From the NCBI GenBank assembly GCA_023387815.1, contig JAEWHK010000001.1:62001-126000 (forward strand): a DNA stretch of 64,000 nt, read 5' to 3'. The stretch's first letter is position 1. Each line of letters starts with the position of its first letter. Origin of the DNA: Pseudomonadota bacterium (GTDB lineage: Bacteria > Pseudomonadota > Gammaproteobacteria > Burkholderiales > Burkholderiaceae_B). Position numbers and translations under genes: made by a program. Below are positions 9,261 through 20,034 of the stretch, in pieces. The notes beneath the pieces were generated by a model. The model had not been told where the DNA came from and did no database searches. It was given only the letters and a program-made list of their open reading frames with translations.

Positions 9261-9390
9261 AACACTTGACTGTCTGTCGGATGAGCGCTGTCATGTTACA
9301 AACAGCCAGCTGGGGCGGAGAATATCGACCAGTCGAACCCAAATGGGCAAGAAAATCTCGGCCCGCCTGACCCAACTGGAAAAGCAAACG

Positions 9391-11502
9391 TTAACCGGCC
9401 TTGCCCAGCTGGCTCATCAGGTATTGGTGAATATTGAAAGGTTCGCGACGGTTTTTTACCCGTTCATATTCGCCGCTGGGCTGTTGCTCCCAGGCCAGTA
9501 CGTTATCTTTCAGGGGATAAATGAAAGATTCATTGATAACGCGTTTCTTGAGCTTTGGATCCAGAATGGGGAACGCGACCTCTACCCGGCGGAAAAAGTT
9601 TCGCGCCATCCAGTCTGCAGAAGACAGATACACCCGTTCCTCGCCGTCCGCATGAAAATAGAAGACGCGTGAATGCTCCAGGAACCGGCCCACAATGGAG
9701 CGAACCCGGATATTTTCCGAGACGCCCGGAACTCCCGCGCGCAGCGCGCACACGCCCCGAACGATAAGATCAATCTTCACCCCTGCCTGGCTGGCTTTGT
9801 ACAACGCACCGATCACTTCCGGCTCCAGCAGGGAATTCATTTTGGCCATGATAAAAGCCTTTTTCCCTGCCTGCGCATTGGCGGTTTCCTCATGAATCAT
9901 GGCCACCACCTTTTCATGCAGGGTAAACGGCGATTGCAGCAGCGATTTGAGCGGACGCCGCGTCCCCAGCCCGGTCAGCAGGGAAAACACCCGATCCATG
10001 TCATTGGTCAGATCCGGGTTCGCCGTCAGAAGGCCGAAGTCCGTATACAGCCTGGCGGTACGCGGGTGGTAGTTGCCGGTACCCAAATGACCATAACGTA
10101 CGATATTGCGCCCCTCGCGACGCAGCACCAGCAGCATTTTGGCGTGCGTTTTGTGGCCAACAACGCCGTAAACCACATGTGCGCCGACCTCTTCAAGCTT
10201 GGCGGCCCAGTTGATATTGGTCTGTTCATCAAAACGCGCCATCAGTTCTACCACCACTGTGACTTCCTTGCCCGCCTTGGCAGCGGCAAGCAACAGGCCC
10301 ATCAGTTCGGAATCTTCTCCGGTTCGATAGATGGTTTGCTTGATTGCCACCACTTGCGGATCCAGCGCCGCCGATGTCAGAAAATCAATAACCGGCTTGA
10401 ACGACTGATAAGGATGATGCAGCAGCAGATCCTGCCGGGCGATCGCATCAAACATCTCCGACGGATTATCGTTCATGGAGTCAAACGGTGCGGGCAGGCG
10501 CGCCCGGTATCCCGGAAAAACCAGATCGGGATCGGCGTCGATGTCGCACAAAGGCATCAGGCGGGTCAGATTCACGCTGCCGTGCGTACGGTAAGTATCT
10601 TTAGGGGTAAGACCGAATTCTTTCTGCAGAAAATGCTCCAGTTCCATCGGGGTATCTTCGGAGATTTCCAGACGGACGGCAGCACCGAAATTGCGTTGTG
10701 ACAGTTCCCCCTGCAGGGCCTGACGCAGATTGGTCACTTCATCTTCGTCCACGAAAAGATCACTGTTACGCGTCACTCGCCATTGATACAGGCCCTTGAC
10801 CTGCATGCCCGGAAACAGCTCACCCGAAAACTCCTGCATCAGCGAGGACAGCAAGGTATAGCTGTGACGCTGACCACAGACAGATTCCGGAATCTCGAGC
10901 AGGCGCGGCAGAGCCCGTGGTGCCTGTACGATGGCAATGGACGCGCGCCGGCCGAAGGCATCCTGCCCGCTCAGCGACACAATGAAGTTCAGACTCTTGT
11001 TATAGACGCGGGGAAACGGGTGCGCCGGGTCCAGGCCGATAGGCGTGAGCAGCGGCAGAACCTCGTTGAGAAAGACATCGCGGGCCCAGGCAGAAACTGA
11101 CTCGCTGTATTCCGAAGGAGCCAGCACCGACACACCTTTTTTACGCAGGGCGGGAAAAATATCCTTGTTCAGAAGCGAATACTGTCTGTCGACGAGTTCG
11201 TGAACCCGTTGCTGCACCTGATCAAAAGCCACGGACGGTGTCAGACCGTCATCTCCCGGAACGTTGGGAAACTGTCGCTCCTGTTCCTTCAGACTGGAGA
11301 TGCGAATTTCAAAAAATTCATCCAGATTGGAACTCACGATGCACAGATATCGCAGACGCTCCAGCAGCGGATTGGCACGGTTGACCGCCATGCCCAGCAC
11401 ACGTTCATTGAATTTGAGTAGGGAGAGCTCACGATTGAGCAAGGGAACAGGGGTCGCTTCTTCAGCGGTTTTGGCACTATCGGCAGAGATCGTATCGGAC
11501 AT
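9391..11502 (-). CDS. ppk1: polyphosphate kinase 1
   Basis: About 703 residues; makes long-chain polyphosphate from ATP reversibly. Features: the N-terminal helical region (LLNRELSLLKFNERVL), the phospholipase-D-like catalytic half with HHPYQSFKPVIDFL, the HxK motif HAKMLLVLRREG that carries the autophosphorylated His, and RYGHLGTGNYHPRTARLYTD. Length agrees with the family (about 690 in E. coli). Start uncertain: a GTG at 11523 would add seven residues, and neither it nor the ATG at 11502 has a clear ribosome site. It lies between pstS and the divergent ppx, so uptake, storage and release of phosphate are grouped. Confidence 0.95.
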   Translation of the reverse strand: MSDTISADSAKTAEEATPVPLLNRELSLLKFNERVLGMAVNRANPLLERLRYLCIVSSNLDEFFEIRISSLKEQERQFPNVPGDDGLTPSVAFDQVQQRVHELVDRQYSLLNKDIFPALRKKGVSVLAPSEYSESVSAWARDVFLNEVLPLLTPIGLDPAHPFPRVYNKSLNFIVSLSGQDAFGRRASIAIVQAPRALPRLLEIPESVCGQRHSYTLLSSLMQEFSGELFPGMQVKGLYQWRVTRNSDLFVDEDEVTNLRQALQGELSQRNFGAAVRLEISEDTPMELEHFLQKEFGLTPKDTYRTHGSVNLTRLMPLCDIDADPDLVFPGYRARLPAPFDSMNDNPSEMFDAIARQDLLLHHPYQSFKPVIDFLTSAALDPQVVAIKQTIYRTGEDSELMGLLLAAAKAGKEVTVVVELMARFDEQTNINWAAKLEEVGAHVVYGVVGHKTHAKMLLVLRREGRNIVRYGHLGTGNYHPRTARLYTDFGLLTANPDLTNDMDRVFSLLTGLGTRRPLKSLLQSPFTLHEKVVAMIHEETANAQAGKKAFIMAKMNSLLEPEVIGALYKASQAGVKIDLIVRGVCALRAGVPGVSENIRVRSIVGRFLEHSRVFYFHADGEERVYLSSADWMARNFFRRVEVAFPILDPKLKKRVINESFIYPLKDNVLAWEQQPSGEYERVKNRREPFNIHQYLMSQLGKAG

Positions 11503-11683
11503 GTGAACAGTATGATGAGGCACGGGGGAAGACGGAAACGCATCTTATACACCAGCAATATAACAAGCTTATGACAAACTGAACGTATTGACAAACACAA
11601 ATCGTGCGCGACATGAACGCTAAATCCGCCACGCTGGCCGATTTTTACTAAAATGGCGTTTCCTCCAGTTTATAAGATGCATC

Positions 11684-13171
11684 ATGGACCAATTACTTGC
11701 CGCCGTTGACCTTGGCTCCAACAGCTTTCGCCTGTCCATCGCAAGAATTGTCCATAACGGCGATTCTTCCCAGATGTACGCCACCGACAGACTCAAGGAA
11801 ACCGTCAGACTGGCTGCCGGGCTGAATGCAGATCGCGAACTGAGCGAAGAAGCCATTCAGCGCATGATTGCCGTGCTGTCGCGCTTCGGGGAACGGCTGG
11901 AGAATTTCCCCGCCGGTCGCGTACGCGCCGTTGCCACCAATACGTTTCGTGTGGCGCGCAATGTGGCCGATTTTCTGCCACGTGCCGAAGCGGCACTGGG
12001 CTATCCCATCGAAGTGATTTCCGGACAGGAAGAGGCGCGGCTGATTTATTCCGGGGTGGTGCATGAACTGCCCCCTTCCAGCCAGCAGCGACTGGTGGTG
12101 GACATCGGCGGCGGATCTACTGAATTCATTATTGGCAAAGGGCTGGACCCACTGGTCATGAAATCCCTGGCTATGGGTTGCGTCAGTTATACCAAGGCGT
12201 TCTTCCCGGATGGCAAGGTGAGCGAAGACGCCTTTGTGCAGGCCGAAATTGCCGCCCGCAAGGAAATCGAAATTATCTCCAGACAATATCGTCATGTTGG
12301 CTGGGAAGATGCTTTCGGTTCATCCGGTACTGCCAAAGGTCTGGTTGCCACACTGGAAGAATCGGGATTCTCGGAAAAAGGCATTACTCTGGAAGGCATG
12401 CAAAAGCTGAAAAAGGTGCTGATCCGGCATGGCAGTGCGGACGCACCGGAGCTGCGCGGCCTGAAACAGGATCGCAAGGAAGTGCTGCCCGCCGGTCTGT
12501 CCATCATGATGGCGATTTTCAGCGAACTGCAGGTCAGACAGATGAACCAGGGCGATGGTGCCCTGCGGGTTGGTGTGCTGTACGACATGCTGGGGCGCGA
12601 CAGTTCGCACGACAAGCGTGACGAGACCACAGGTGTCTTCATGAAGCGCTACCATATTGATATCAAACAGGCGGCACGTGTGAAAAAGCAGGCGCTGACG
12701 TTTTTCGATTCCGTGCTGGCAACCGATACGGCAGCCGAGGACCTCAAACGCTATCTGAGCTGGGCCTGCGATCTGCATGAGACCGGCCTGAGTATTTCAC
12801 AGAACGATTACCACAAGCACACGGCCTATGTACTGGCAAATGCCGACATGCCCGGCTTTTCCGAGGCAGAACAGGAACTGCTGTCATTTCTGACGCTGGG
12901 TCACCAGGGCAAACTGGATAAACTGCTGCCCGGCAAGCCCAGTCGTACCAAATGGCTGCTCACCCTTTGCCTGCGTCTTGCTGTTGTATTCATGCGTCGC
13001 CGGCAGCCTGTGACCACATTGCCAGTGACACTGGAAACCCGCGATCAGGATCTGATATTGAAAGTGGGGAAAAAATGGCTGGAAGATCATCCACTTACGC
13101 GCTATACGCTCTCGCTGGAAGCCGCAGAATGGAAAAAAGCCGGATTCACACTGGAAATCCGGCCTACTTAG
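11684..13171 (+). CDS. ppx: exopolyphosphatase / guanosine pentaphosphatase (Ppx/GppA)
   Basis: 495 residues of the ASKHA (actin-like) fold. The first phosphate loop is DLGSNSFRLSIAR (from residue 9), followed by SGQEEARLIYSG with the catalytic Glu and the second loop VVDIGGGSTEFIIG. The C-terminal half is the HD-like helical domain of Ppx/GppA enzymes. It hydrolyses terminal phosphates of polyphosphate or pppGpp; which is preferred cannot be told. Divergent from ppk with a 181-bp gap. Confidence 0.93.
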   Translation: MDQLLAAVDLGSNSFRLSIARIVHNGDSSQMYATDRLKETVRLAAGLNADRELSEEAIQRMIAVLSRFGERLENFPAGRVRAVATNTFRVARNVADFLPRAEAALGYPIEVISGQEEARLIYSGVVHELPPSSQQRLVVDIGGGSTEFIIGKGLDPLVMKSLAMGCVSYTKAFFPDGKVSEDAFVQAEIAARKEIEIISRQYRHVGWEDAFGSSGTAKGLVATLEESGFSEKGITLEGMQKLKKVLIRHGSADAPELRGLKQDRKEVLPAGLSIMMAIFSELQVRQMNQGDGALRVGVLYDMLGRDSSHDKRDETTGVFMKRYHIDIKQAARVKKQALTFFDSVLATDTAAEDLKRYLSWACDLHETGLSISQNDYHKHTAYVLANADMPGFSEAEQELLSFLTLGHQGKLDKLLPGKPSRTKWLLTLCLRLAVVFMRRRQPVTTLPVTLETRDQDLILKVGKKWLEDHPLTRYTLSLEAAEWKKAGFTLEIRPT

Positions 13172-13187
13172 GTGCAGCCGGATTCCC
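13153..13187. terminator. hairpin across the ppx stop codon
   Basis: GGAAATCCGGC (13153-13163) and GCCGGATTCCC (13177-13187) form an 11-bp stem with one mismatch around the ppx stop codon. No T-run follows on either strand. It sits between the convergent ppx and olsB-like ends and may act as a shared 3' end structure. Confidence 0.4.
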
Positions 13188-13198
13188 GGGTCTGCGCT

Positions 13199-13963
13199 TT
13201 ATGCCAATCCAAAGTGCTTTTTATAACGAATATCCAGATTAGCGACGTCAATAATGACAGGGAAATCTGCAGAATTGAAGTCGCGGTCAAATGCGGGCTC
13301 GCCGCAGATATGCGCACCAATTTTCAGATAACCCTTGATGAGCGCCGGCGTTTTGGCATCGTCGGTGAGACCGAGTTTATCCAGCGGATATGGATTGATG
13401 GGCGTCAGCACCGGTCTTTCAGGATGCGCCTCAATCTCACGCCGGGCAGCCCGCCAGACTTTTGATGCCTGCACACCACCGTCAGCCAGACTGACGCTCG
13501 CGCATCCAAGCATATATCGGTAATTATTATCCAGCAGATACCGCGCCAGCCCGTTCCACAGCAACATGATGGCCTGTCCGTTGCGATAGTCCGGGTGCGT
13601 GCAGGAACGACCGCACTCGCACAGGACATGCCGTGAATCTGCCAGCGCAGAAAGATCAAACTCCAGCTCAGAGTAATAACCACCGGCTTCCACAGCTTTT
13701 TCCGGGCTGAGGATACGATAGGTACCTACCACCGCGTCTGTCTTCAGATCCTTGACCATCAGGTGGATACACCATTTATCGAATGGCTCGATATCCACAC
13801 CGTCAATTGCCCCGGGGAAAACAACGTTCATTTCTTTGGTATAGACGTCGTAGCGCAAGCGCTGCAGCTGTTCCACCTCTTCGGCGGTCGTTGCAATACC
13901 CAAGACCAGGCTATGGCTTGACGCATCATTCTCGTCCGCCTGCGTCCGCATGATTTCTTGCAT
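13199..13963 (-). CDS. OlsB-like acyl-ACP-dependent N-acyltransferase (GNAT fold)
   Basis: 254 residues of the OlsB/putative hemolysin family (COG3176 type). Conserved elements: LRYDVYTKEMNVVFPGAIDG near the N-terminus, CECGRSCTHPDYRNGQAI (acyl-donor binding motif) and YMLGCASVSLADGG. OlsB enzymes transfer a 3-hydroxyacyl group to ornithine in ornithine-lipid synthesis; a partner OlsA is not visible here, so the lipid product is inferred. The ATG at 13963 has AGGA 10 bp upstream; the frame also has a TTG at 13972. The gene ends converge on ppx. Confidence 0.8.
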   Translation of the reverse strand: MQEIMRTQADENDASSHSLVLGIATTAEEVEQLQRLRYDVYTKEMNVVFPGAIDGVDIEPFDKWCIHLMVKDLKTDAVVGTYRILSPEKAVEAGGYYSELEFDLSALADSRHVLCECGRSCTHPDYRNGQAIMLLWNGLARYLLDNNYRYMLGCASVSLADGGVQASKVWRAARREIEAHPERPVLTPINPYPLDKLGLTDDAKTPALIKGYLKIGAHICGEPAFDRDFNSADFPVIIDVANLDIRYKKHFGLA

Positions 13964-14197
13964 TCGGGTCAATTCCTAAGATATACGATAAAGCTGCATG
14001 ATACCGGGTTCATTTGACAAAAACTTTTCACATACAGGTAACAATTCGATTTTTTCCCGAAATGTTACCGCAGAATTCTCCTATGGTCGAATCGGGCAGG
14101 ATGCTTTCGGCTCAGACGGCGTCACTTTCACCGTCTGATGATGCGATTGCCCGACTATGTGAAGCGCTGATGTCCCTTGCGGTGATATCCCAATAGA

Positions 14198-15538
14198 TCA
14201 GGTTGACAGATCAACGGCCTTCAGGCGTTCAATGCCCTGCTGTGCCAGCGCCTCGGTTTCTGCTTCCACCATCAGGCGCAGCTTGGGTTCGGTACCGGAT
14301 GCGCGGATCAGCACGCGGCCTCTTCCCTCCAGATCCCGCTCCACTTCGTCGGCGGCTGCTTTCAGGCCGGCATGTGCCTTCCAGTCTGCCCCTTTCTTCC
14401 ACGGGACATTGACCATAATCTGAGGGTACATTTTCAGATCGGAGATAAACTGAGACATGGATTTGCCGCTGCGGACCAGTGCCGTCAGCACCTGAAGACC
14501 GGCAATAATGCCATCGCCCGTCGTGTGGTGATCCAGACACAGCAAATGACCTGAGCTTTCGCCACCGTAAAGCCAGCCGTTTCTCTGCATGGCTTCCAGT
14601 ACGTAGCGGTCACCCACATTGGCGCGTTCGAACGGTACACCCATGATTTGCATGATTTTTTCAAAACCAAAATTGGTCATGAGGGTACCCACTACCCCGG
14701 CAACACGTCCATGCTGCATGCGCTCCCGCACCATGGCATAAAGCAGCTCGTCACCGTTGTAGATACGGCCTGCGGCATCGACCATCTGAATCCGGTCTGC
14801 ATCGCCATCCAGCGCAATACCGTAATCTGCCCCTTCCTCTTTGACCTTTTCTGCCAGTGATTTCGGATACAGCGCACCCACCTCACGGTTGATGTTGAAG
14901 CCATCGGGGTTGCAGCCAATGGCAACCACTTCTGCACCCAGCTCACGAAATACGTGCGGGGCAATATGATAGGCCGCACCGTGGGCGCCATCGACCACAA
15001 TTTTCATGCCCTTGAGGTCAAGGTCATTGGGAAAGGTACTTTTGCAGAACTCGATATAGCGGCCGGCAGCGTCAGACATGCGTCGCGCACGACCAATATG
15101 TTCGGAATCCACACAACCAACGGGCTCGTCCAGGGCCGCTTCGATTTCCATCTCCACGTTGTCCGGCAGCTTCATGCCGTTGCCGGAGAAAAACTTGATG
15201 CCGTTATCCTGATACGGATTATGCGAGGCGCTGATGACCACACCTGCAGTCAGGCGCAACGCGCGCGTCAGATAGGCCACAGCGGGTGTGGGAATCGGGC
15301 CGGCAAGATAAACATCGATTCCGGCGGCAGACAGACCGGCCTCCAGGGCGGATTCAAGCATATAGCCAGAGATGCGGGTGTCCTTCCCGATCAAAACCAT
15401 CGGTCTTGCGCTGCCTTTATAGTTTTTGGACAGCACCCGGCCAGCGGCATAACCCAGTCGCAAGGCAAACTCGGCATTGATGACCGGACCCCCGACTTCT
15501 CCACGGACGCCGTCTGTTCCGAAATATTTACGACCCAT
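14198..15538 (-). CDS. glmM: phosphoglucosamine mutase GlmM
   Basis: 446 residues; converts glucosamine-6-phosphate to glucosamine-1-phosphate for UDP-GlcNAc and peptidoglycan synthesis. The catalytic phosphoserine loop is [17 protein letters not shown], the metal-binding loop [13 protein letters not shown], the sugar-binding [10 protein letters not shown] and the phosphate-binding [22 protein letters not shown] precedes the ATG. It overlaps the folP end by 11 bp, so the two are probably translationally coupled. Confidence 0.97.
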   Translation of the reverse strand: MGRKYFGTDGVRGEVGGPVINAEFALRLGYAAGRVLSKNYKGSARPMVLIGKDTRISGYMLESALEAGLSAAGIDVYLAGPIPTPAVAYLTRALRLTAGVVISASHNPYQDNGIKFFSGNGMKLPDNVEMEIEAALDEPVGCVDSEHIGRARRMSDAAGRYIEFCKSTFPNDLDLKGMKIVVDGAHGAAYHIAPHVFRELGAEVVAIGCNPDGFNINREVGALYPKSLAEKVKEEGADYGIALDGDADRIQMVDAAGRIYNGDELLYAMVRERMQHGRVAGVVGTLMTNFGFEKIMQIMGVPFERANVGDRYVLEAMQRNGWLYGGESSGHLLCLDHHTTGDGIIAGLQVLTALVRSGKSMSQFISDLKMYPQIMVNVPWKKGADWKAHAGLKAAADEVERDLEGRGRVLIRASGTEPKLRLMVEAETEALAQQGIERLKAVDLST

Positions 15539-16379
15539 GTATTTCTCCTTGTTCTATGGCTGCCCACACGTTAAGGGCATCGGTTGTTTGTGCGACGTCA
15601 TGTACTCGAATAATGGCGGCTCCCCTGCTGACTGCTGCGAGTGCGGCCGCAAGACTGCCGGCAACGCGCTCCTGAGGAACACGACCGGTGATTGCGCCAA
15701 TCATGGATTTACGAGACAGACCAATCAATAAGGGAGAGTGTAAACCGGACAGTCTGTCCTGTTCACGCAAAAGCTGAAAATTCTGCTGCACTGTCTTACC
15801 GAAACCATAGCCTGGATCCAGACAGATGCGCGCCGCGTCCACACCTGCGTTCACCACGGCTGATTTTCTTTCGGCCAGAAAGTGATAAACGTCTTCGGTG
15901 ACATCGTTGTAAACCGGCGCCCGCTGCATGGTTTTCGGCTCGCCCTGCATATGCATCAGGCAGATACCGCAGTTAGGATGCGCAGCCACAACCTCCAGGG
16001 CACCCGGCATGCGCAGGGCGTAGATGTCATTGATGAGGTCGGCGCCGGCGTCAAGTGCTGCACACATGACTGCCGGCTTGAAGGTATCCACAGACAGCGG
16101 TTTGCCACAATCGCGAAGCCGCTCCAGCACCGGAACAATGCGCGCGAGTTCCTCTTCTTCGGAAACGGGATCGGCACCCGGGCGGGTAGACTCGCCCCCA
16201 ATATCAAGAATATCGGCGCCCTCTTCGATCAGCTTCAGGGCGTGATCGGTGGCCGCATCTGTAGAAAAATGGGCAGATCCGTCAGAAAACGAATCGGGCG
16301 TCACATTAACGATACCCATAACAAGCGGGCGCTTGAGTGTCAGCTCGAAGCGCCCGCAAATAAACGTGGATTGATTCAT
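15528..16379 (-). CDS. folP: dihydropteroate synthase FolP
   Basis: 283-residue TIM-barrel enzyme that joins p-aminobenzoate to the pterin pyrophosphate in folate synthesis and is the sulfonamide target. Signatures: [14 protein letters not shown] (first pterin signature) and [14 protein letters not shown] (second), with SVDTFKPAV and GLSRKSMIG later. Downstream of ftsH by 17 bp with no clear Shine-Dalgarno, so translation may depend on upstream ribosomes. Confidence 0.97.
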   Translation of the reverse strand: MNQSTFICGRFELTLKRPLVMGIVNVTPDSFSDGSAHFSTDAATDHALKLIEEGADILDIGGESTRPGADPVSEEEELARIVPVLERLRDCGKPLSVDTFKPAVMCAALDAGADLINDIYALRMPGALEVVAAHPNCGICLMHMQGEPKTMQRAPVYNDVTEDVYHFLAERKSAVVNAGVDAARICLDPGYGFGKTVQQNFQLLREQDRLSGLHSPLLIGLSRKSMIGAITGRVPQERVAGSLAAALAAVSRGAAIIRVHDVAQTTDALNVWAAIEQGEIHGS

Positions 16380-16396
16380 GAAAGGTGAAACAAAAT

Positions 16397-18301
16397 TCAG
16401 GCAGTTGCTGTTGCGTTGTCACTGCCGGGATCTTTCCGCGCGGCACCTGAAGAAGGTGGTGTATCGGAAGAATCATTGGCTGGTTCAGGCAATTCTGGCG
16501 GACGTGGCGGACGGCCGGCCATAATGTCGTTGATCTGGTCTGCATTGATGGTTTCCCATTCCAGCAGTGCCTTGGCCATGGTGTGCATTTTGTCGCTGTT
16601 CTCTTCGATGATCTTGCGTGCCACCATATACTGCTCATCGATGATCAGACGAATTTCGGCATCCACTTTCTGCATGGTCGCTTCAGAAACATGCGTGGTT
16701 TTGGTCACGCTGCGACCCAGAAATACCTCGTTTTCGTTTTCTGCATAAACCATGGGACCCAGGGACTCGGTCATACCGTAACGCGTCACGATATCGCGGG
16801 CGATGGCTGTGGCCCGTTCAAAGTCGTTGGAGGCGCCCGTCGTCATCTGGTTCATGAAGATTTCTTCGGCAATACGGCCACCGAACAGGACGGCGATGGT
16901 ATTGAGCAGACGCTCTTTATCCATGCTGTAGCGATCACCTTCAGGCAACTGCATGGTCACGCCCAGCGCACGGCCACGAGGAATAATGGTGACCTTGTGT
17001 ACCGGATCGGTTTTGGGCAGCATACGCGCAACAATCGCATGACCGGATTCGTGGTACGCCGTATTTTTGCGTTCCTCTTCGGGCATCACGATGGAGCGGC
17101 GCTCCGCACCCATAATGATTTTGTCCTTGGCGTTTTCAAAGTCCATCATATTGACGGTACGACCGTTACGACGGGCAGCGAACAGCGCAGCCTCGTTCAC
17201 GATGTTGGCCAGATCGGCACCGGAAAAGCCTGGTGTACCACGTGCAATGACCGATGCATCTACGTTGGGTGCCAGTGGCACTTTACGCATATGGACATTC
17301 AGAATCTGTTCACGACCACGGACATCGGGCAGGCTGACCACCACCTGGCGGTCAAAACGGCCCGGACGCAGCAAGGCTGGATCCAGAACGTCCGGACGGT
17401 TGGTTGCCGCGATCACAATCACGCTCTGGCCGGATTCGAATCCGTCCATTTCAACCAGCATCTGGTTCAGCGTCTGTTCGCGTTCGTCGTTACCGCCACC
17501 GACACCGGCACCACGCTGGCGACCAACGGCATCGATCTCGTCGATAAAGATAATGCAGGGAGACTGTTTCTTGGCGTTTTCGAACATGTCGCGAACACGT
17601 GAGGCACCCACGCCCACGAACATTTCAACGAAGTCAGAACCGGAAATGCTGAAGAAAGGCACTTTGGCTTCACCTGCAATGGCTTTGGCCAGCAGGGTTT
17701 TACCAGTACCCGGAGGGCCAACCATGAGCACGCCGCGGGGAATGCGGCCACCCAGACGCTGGAAGCGGGTTGGGTCGCGCAGGAAGTCAACCAGTTCTTT
17801 CACGTCGTCTTTGGCCTCATCGCAGCCAGCCACGTCGGCAAAAGTGATCTGATTGGTGCTTTCGTCGAGCATGCGGGCCCGGGATTTACCGAAGCTGAAT
17901 GCGCCGCCCTTGCCACCGCCCTGCATCTGGCGCATGAAGAAGAACCAGACGCCGATCAGCAACAGCATGGGGAACCAGGAAATGAGAGCGCTGAGCAGGA
18001 ACGAAGGCTGCTCTGGCTGCTTGGCCGTGACTTTTACGCCTTCGCGCACAAGGTCGCCGACCATCCACAGATCGTTGGGGGCAGTAAGGGTGTACGGCCG
18101 AGTACCGGAACTGGGTGTCACTGTCAGGGTATTGCCCTGAATTTCTACGCTGGACACCTTGCCCTGCTTGGCATCAGACATGAACTGACTATAGCTCACG
18201 CCTTCTGTGACCTGACCTGCGCCATCGTATTGCTTGAATACTGTAAACAGTACAAGCGCCACGACTACCCAGATAGCGAATTTTGAAAAAGAATTATTCA
18301 A
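16397..18301 (-). CDS. ftsH: ATP-dependent membrane protease FtsH
   Basis: 634-residue hexameric AAA+ zinc protease that degrades misassembled membrane proteins and regulators such as sigma-32 and LpxC. Two N-terminal helices flank a periplasmic region. AAA motifs: Walker [12 protein letters not shown], Walker [12 protein letters not shown], second region of homology with [19 protein letters not shown]. Zinc site HESGHAIV. The tail is Pro/Ser/Ala-rich. Start: an in-frame ATG at 18328 would put AGGAG inside the coding region; the TTG at 18301 lies 8 bp after AGGAG and gives (M)[12 protein letters not shown], the family N-terminus, so I choose TTG. Confidence 0.96.
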   Translation of the reverse strand: MNNSFSKFAIWVVVALVLFTVFKQYDGAGQVTEGVSYSQFMSDAKQGKVSSVEIQGNTLTVTPSSGTRPYTLTAPNDLWMVGDLVREGVKVTAKQPEQPSFLLSALISWFPMLLLIGVWFFFMRQMQGGGKGGAFSFGKSRARMLDESTNQITFADVAGCDEAKDDVKELVDFLRDPTRFQRLGGRIPRGVLMVGPPGTGKTLLAKAIAGEAKVPFFSISGSDFVEMFVGVGASRVRDMFENAKKQSPCIIFIDEIDAVGRQRGAGVGGGNDEREQTLNQMLVEMDGFESGQSVIVIAATNRPDVLDPALLRPGRFDRQVVVSLPDVRGREQILNVHMRKVPLAPNVDASVIARGTPGFSGADLANIVNEAALFAARRNGRTVNMMDFENAKDKIIMGAERRSIVMPEEERKNTAYHESGHAIVARMLPKTDPVHKVTIIPRGRALGVTMQLPEGDRYSMDKERLLNTIAVLFGGRIAEEIFMNQMTTGASNDFERATAIARDIVTRYGMTESLGPMVYAENENEVFLGRSVTKTTHVSEATMQKVDAEIRLIIDEQYMVARKIIEENSDKMHTMAKALLEWETINADQINDIMAGRPPRPPELPEPANDSSDTPPSSGAARKDPGSDNATATA

Positions 18302-18512
18302 CAATCTGACTCCTGCGATGAATGGCAAATGACCCTGGAAGCAAGGCCTTTGCCCCGTTCATATCATTCTAACTCATTGATAAAAAAAAGAGGCTTTACA
18401 TCCGGCTTAAAAACAAATTAAACCATTACCTGCCATTTCCGGATTTCCATAGACAAAATGGCGCAGATTTCAGCGCGGGATTCGTATGGGTTGCGGGCAT
18501 GCTCCGTGGACA

Positions 18513-18542
18513 ATAATGGGGGCGTCCAGGGGCAATTGCAAG
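18513..18542 (-). promoter_or_regulatory. sigma-32-like heat-shock promoter before ftsH
   Basis: Minus strand: -35 CTTGCAA (18536-18542), 14 bp, -10 CCCCATTAT (18513-18521). The sigma-32 consensus is CTTGAA and CCCCATnT with a 13-17 bp spacer. It would give an ftsH leader of about 200 nt. ftsH is a known heat-shock gene in E. coli, which supports the call. Confidence 0.7.
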
Positions 18543-18610
18543 CGGCACGCATGCAAAAACGGGCCGTTGTTACAATCGACCGTCTTTTATGCCGCTTTTT
18601 CTGCCTTTTT

Positions 18611-18706
18611 TCTGCCTTAAAGCCGCCTTTTCTGTCCTAAGCCGCCTCTGTCCTAAGCCGCCTGTTTCTGCATTAAGCCCGCCTTTTCTGGCTTAAGCCT
18701 GTCGAT
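18611..18706. repeat. five diverged 16-20 bp tandem units at the rlmE 3' end
   Basis: Units start at 18611, 18631, 18647, 18667 and 18687, each beginning TCTG and containing a TTAAG or CTAAG core with GCCGCC (for example TCTGTCCTAAGCCGCC). The last unit supplies the stop codon and final codons of rlmE (stop at 18693-18695). The array lies between rlmE and the ftsH promoter. Confidence 0.8.
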
Positions 18707-19346
18707 TCTCCGGATGCTTCAGACCGCGTCCGAGCAGAAAGGTTTCAGAGGATTTATCGCGAGATGCCTTGGGTTTGCGCTCTACCACGCGCTTGAAGTG
18801 CTGTTTGAACATCTGCACGATCTGGGAGAAGCCGCTGCCGTGAAAGGCCTTCACAATGAGGGCGCCATCGGGGGTCAGATGCTGCAGGGAAAACTCCATG
18901 GCCAGCTCACAGACGTGCTGGATGCGGGCAGAATCGGCAGAACTGACACCGGACAGATTGGGCGCCATATCGGACATGACCAGATTGACCTGATGTTCGC
19001 CCACTTTTGCCTTGAGTGCTTCCAGGACCTCATCGTCGCGAAAATCGCCCTGCATGAATTCAACCCCGGCAATGGGTTCCATGGGCAGCAGGTCCAGCGC
19101 AATGACGCGCCCTTGCAACACTCCGCCCTCTCCGGCCAGCCTTTCGCGCGCCACCTGCGTCCAACTGCCGGGTGCAGAGCCTAAGTCGACTATAATATCG
19201 CCTTTACGCATCAGTTTTTCCGAATCCAGGATTTCTATCAGCTTGAACGCTGCCCGGGCCCGATAGCCCTTTTGCTGGGCCATCTTCACGTATGGATCAT
19301 TGATATGCTGATGTATCCATTCCTTCGAGAATTTCTTTTTGGCCAT
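18693..19346 (-). CDS. rlmE: 23S rRNA 2'-O-methyltransferase RlmE (FtsJ/RrmJ)
   Basis: 217 residues; methylates U2552 of 23S rRNA in the large subunit. The SAM-binding motif is [16 protein letters not shown], then [15 protein letters not shown] (catalytic Asp region) and [15 protein letters not shown] with the catalytic Lys. The N-terminus [20 protein letters not shown] matches the family. Upstream of ftsH as in many proteobacteria. Its start is only 15 bp from that of the divergent yhbY, so each promoter must lie inside or very close to the other gene. Confidence 0.96.
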   Translation of the reverse strand: MAKKKFSKEWIHQHINDPYVKMAQQKGYRARAAFKLIEILDSEKLMRKGDIIVDLGSAPGSWTQVARERLAGEGGVLQGRVIALDLLPMEPIAGVEFMQGDFRDDEVLEALKAKVGEHQVNLVMSDMAPNLSGVSSADSARIQHVCELAMEFSLQHLTPDGALIVKAFHGSGFSQIVQMFKQHFKRVVERKPKASRDKSSETFLLGRGLKHPENRQA

Positions 19347-19361
19347 TGCCCTGATTACCTT

Positions 19362-19979
19362 ATGCCTACCCTAGAATTAACATCTAAAGAGCGGAGCGAA
19401 CTTCGTGCTGCTGCTCATCCGCTCAAGCCGGTCGTTCTGATCGGCGATCAGGGCCTGACTCAAGCGGTATTGAAAGAAATTGATATGAACCTGACCGCAC
19501 ATGGCCTGCTCAAGGTCCGTGTGGCTGGCGATGATCGCGCCGCCCGTATCGGGATGCTTGAGACCATCTGTGACGAATTATCCTGTGCCGCTGTCGGTCA
19601 TGTCGGCAAAACGCTAATTTTATACCGGCACGGCTCTCAAAACCGCCGCTGGGAGCAAAAAGCCGAAGAACCCGTGGAACGCAGTCGTCGCCTGCCCAAC
19701 GAGCCGCATACGCCCAAAAAACTGCTGGCCGCAGGCAAAACCCTGAAAGATCGCAAGTCAGCCCGTCGTACCGCCAAAGGCAATGACGAACTCGCCGGCA
19801 ACGCCTTGCGCAAGCCTGCCCGCGCCCCGGCCAGCCGTACAGGCGCCGACCGTAGTGGCACTGCTGGTAATGCACGTGCCGCACATGGCATTCCTCGCCG
19901 TTCAGGCAGTGCCCTGTCGCTGCGCGCCGGACGCCGCGTCACAGCGGGTGCCCGTACCGGCAGACGTGGCGGGAAATAA
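19362..19979 (+). CDS. yhbY: YhbY-family RNA-binding (CRM domain) protein with long basic tail
   Basis: 205 residues. Residues 1-97 are a CRS1-YhbY domain ([35 protein letters not shown], with the GxxG-like loop near GDQG). YhbY associates with pre-50S ribosomal particles. The E. coli protein ends near residue 97; here a further ~108 residues are Ala/Arg/Lys-rich and probably disordered, likely RNA-binding. The ATG at 19362 is chosen because upstream in-frame starts would run into the divergent rlmE start. Confidence 0.9.
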   Translation: MPTLELTSKERSELRAAAHPLKPVVLIGDQGLTQAVLKEIDMNLTAHGLLKVRVAGDDRAARIGMLETICDELSCAAVGHVGKTLILYRHGSQNRRWEQKAEEPVERSRRLPNEPHTPKKLLAAGKTLKDRKSARRTAKGNDELAGNALRKPARAPASRTGADRSGTAGNARAAHGIPRRSGSALSLRAGRRVTAGARTGRRGGK

Positions 19980-20034
19980 TTTAAATTCGTGGCAGAAAAT
20001 CATTTTTTTCTGTCTTCGAATTCAGAAAAAAAAG

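Noticed and set aside
14014..14196. TTGACA promoter-like sequence followed by a 44-codon frame (from 14062) between olsB-like and glmM
   Set aside because: No ribosome site and the sequence has no recognisable features; the region is probably only the glmM 3' flank with a weak hairpin at 14113-14137.
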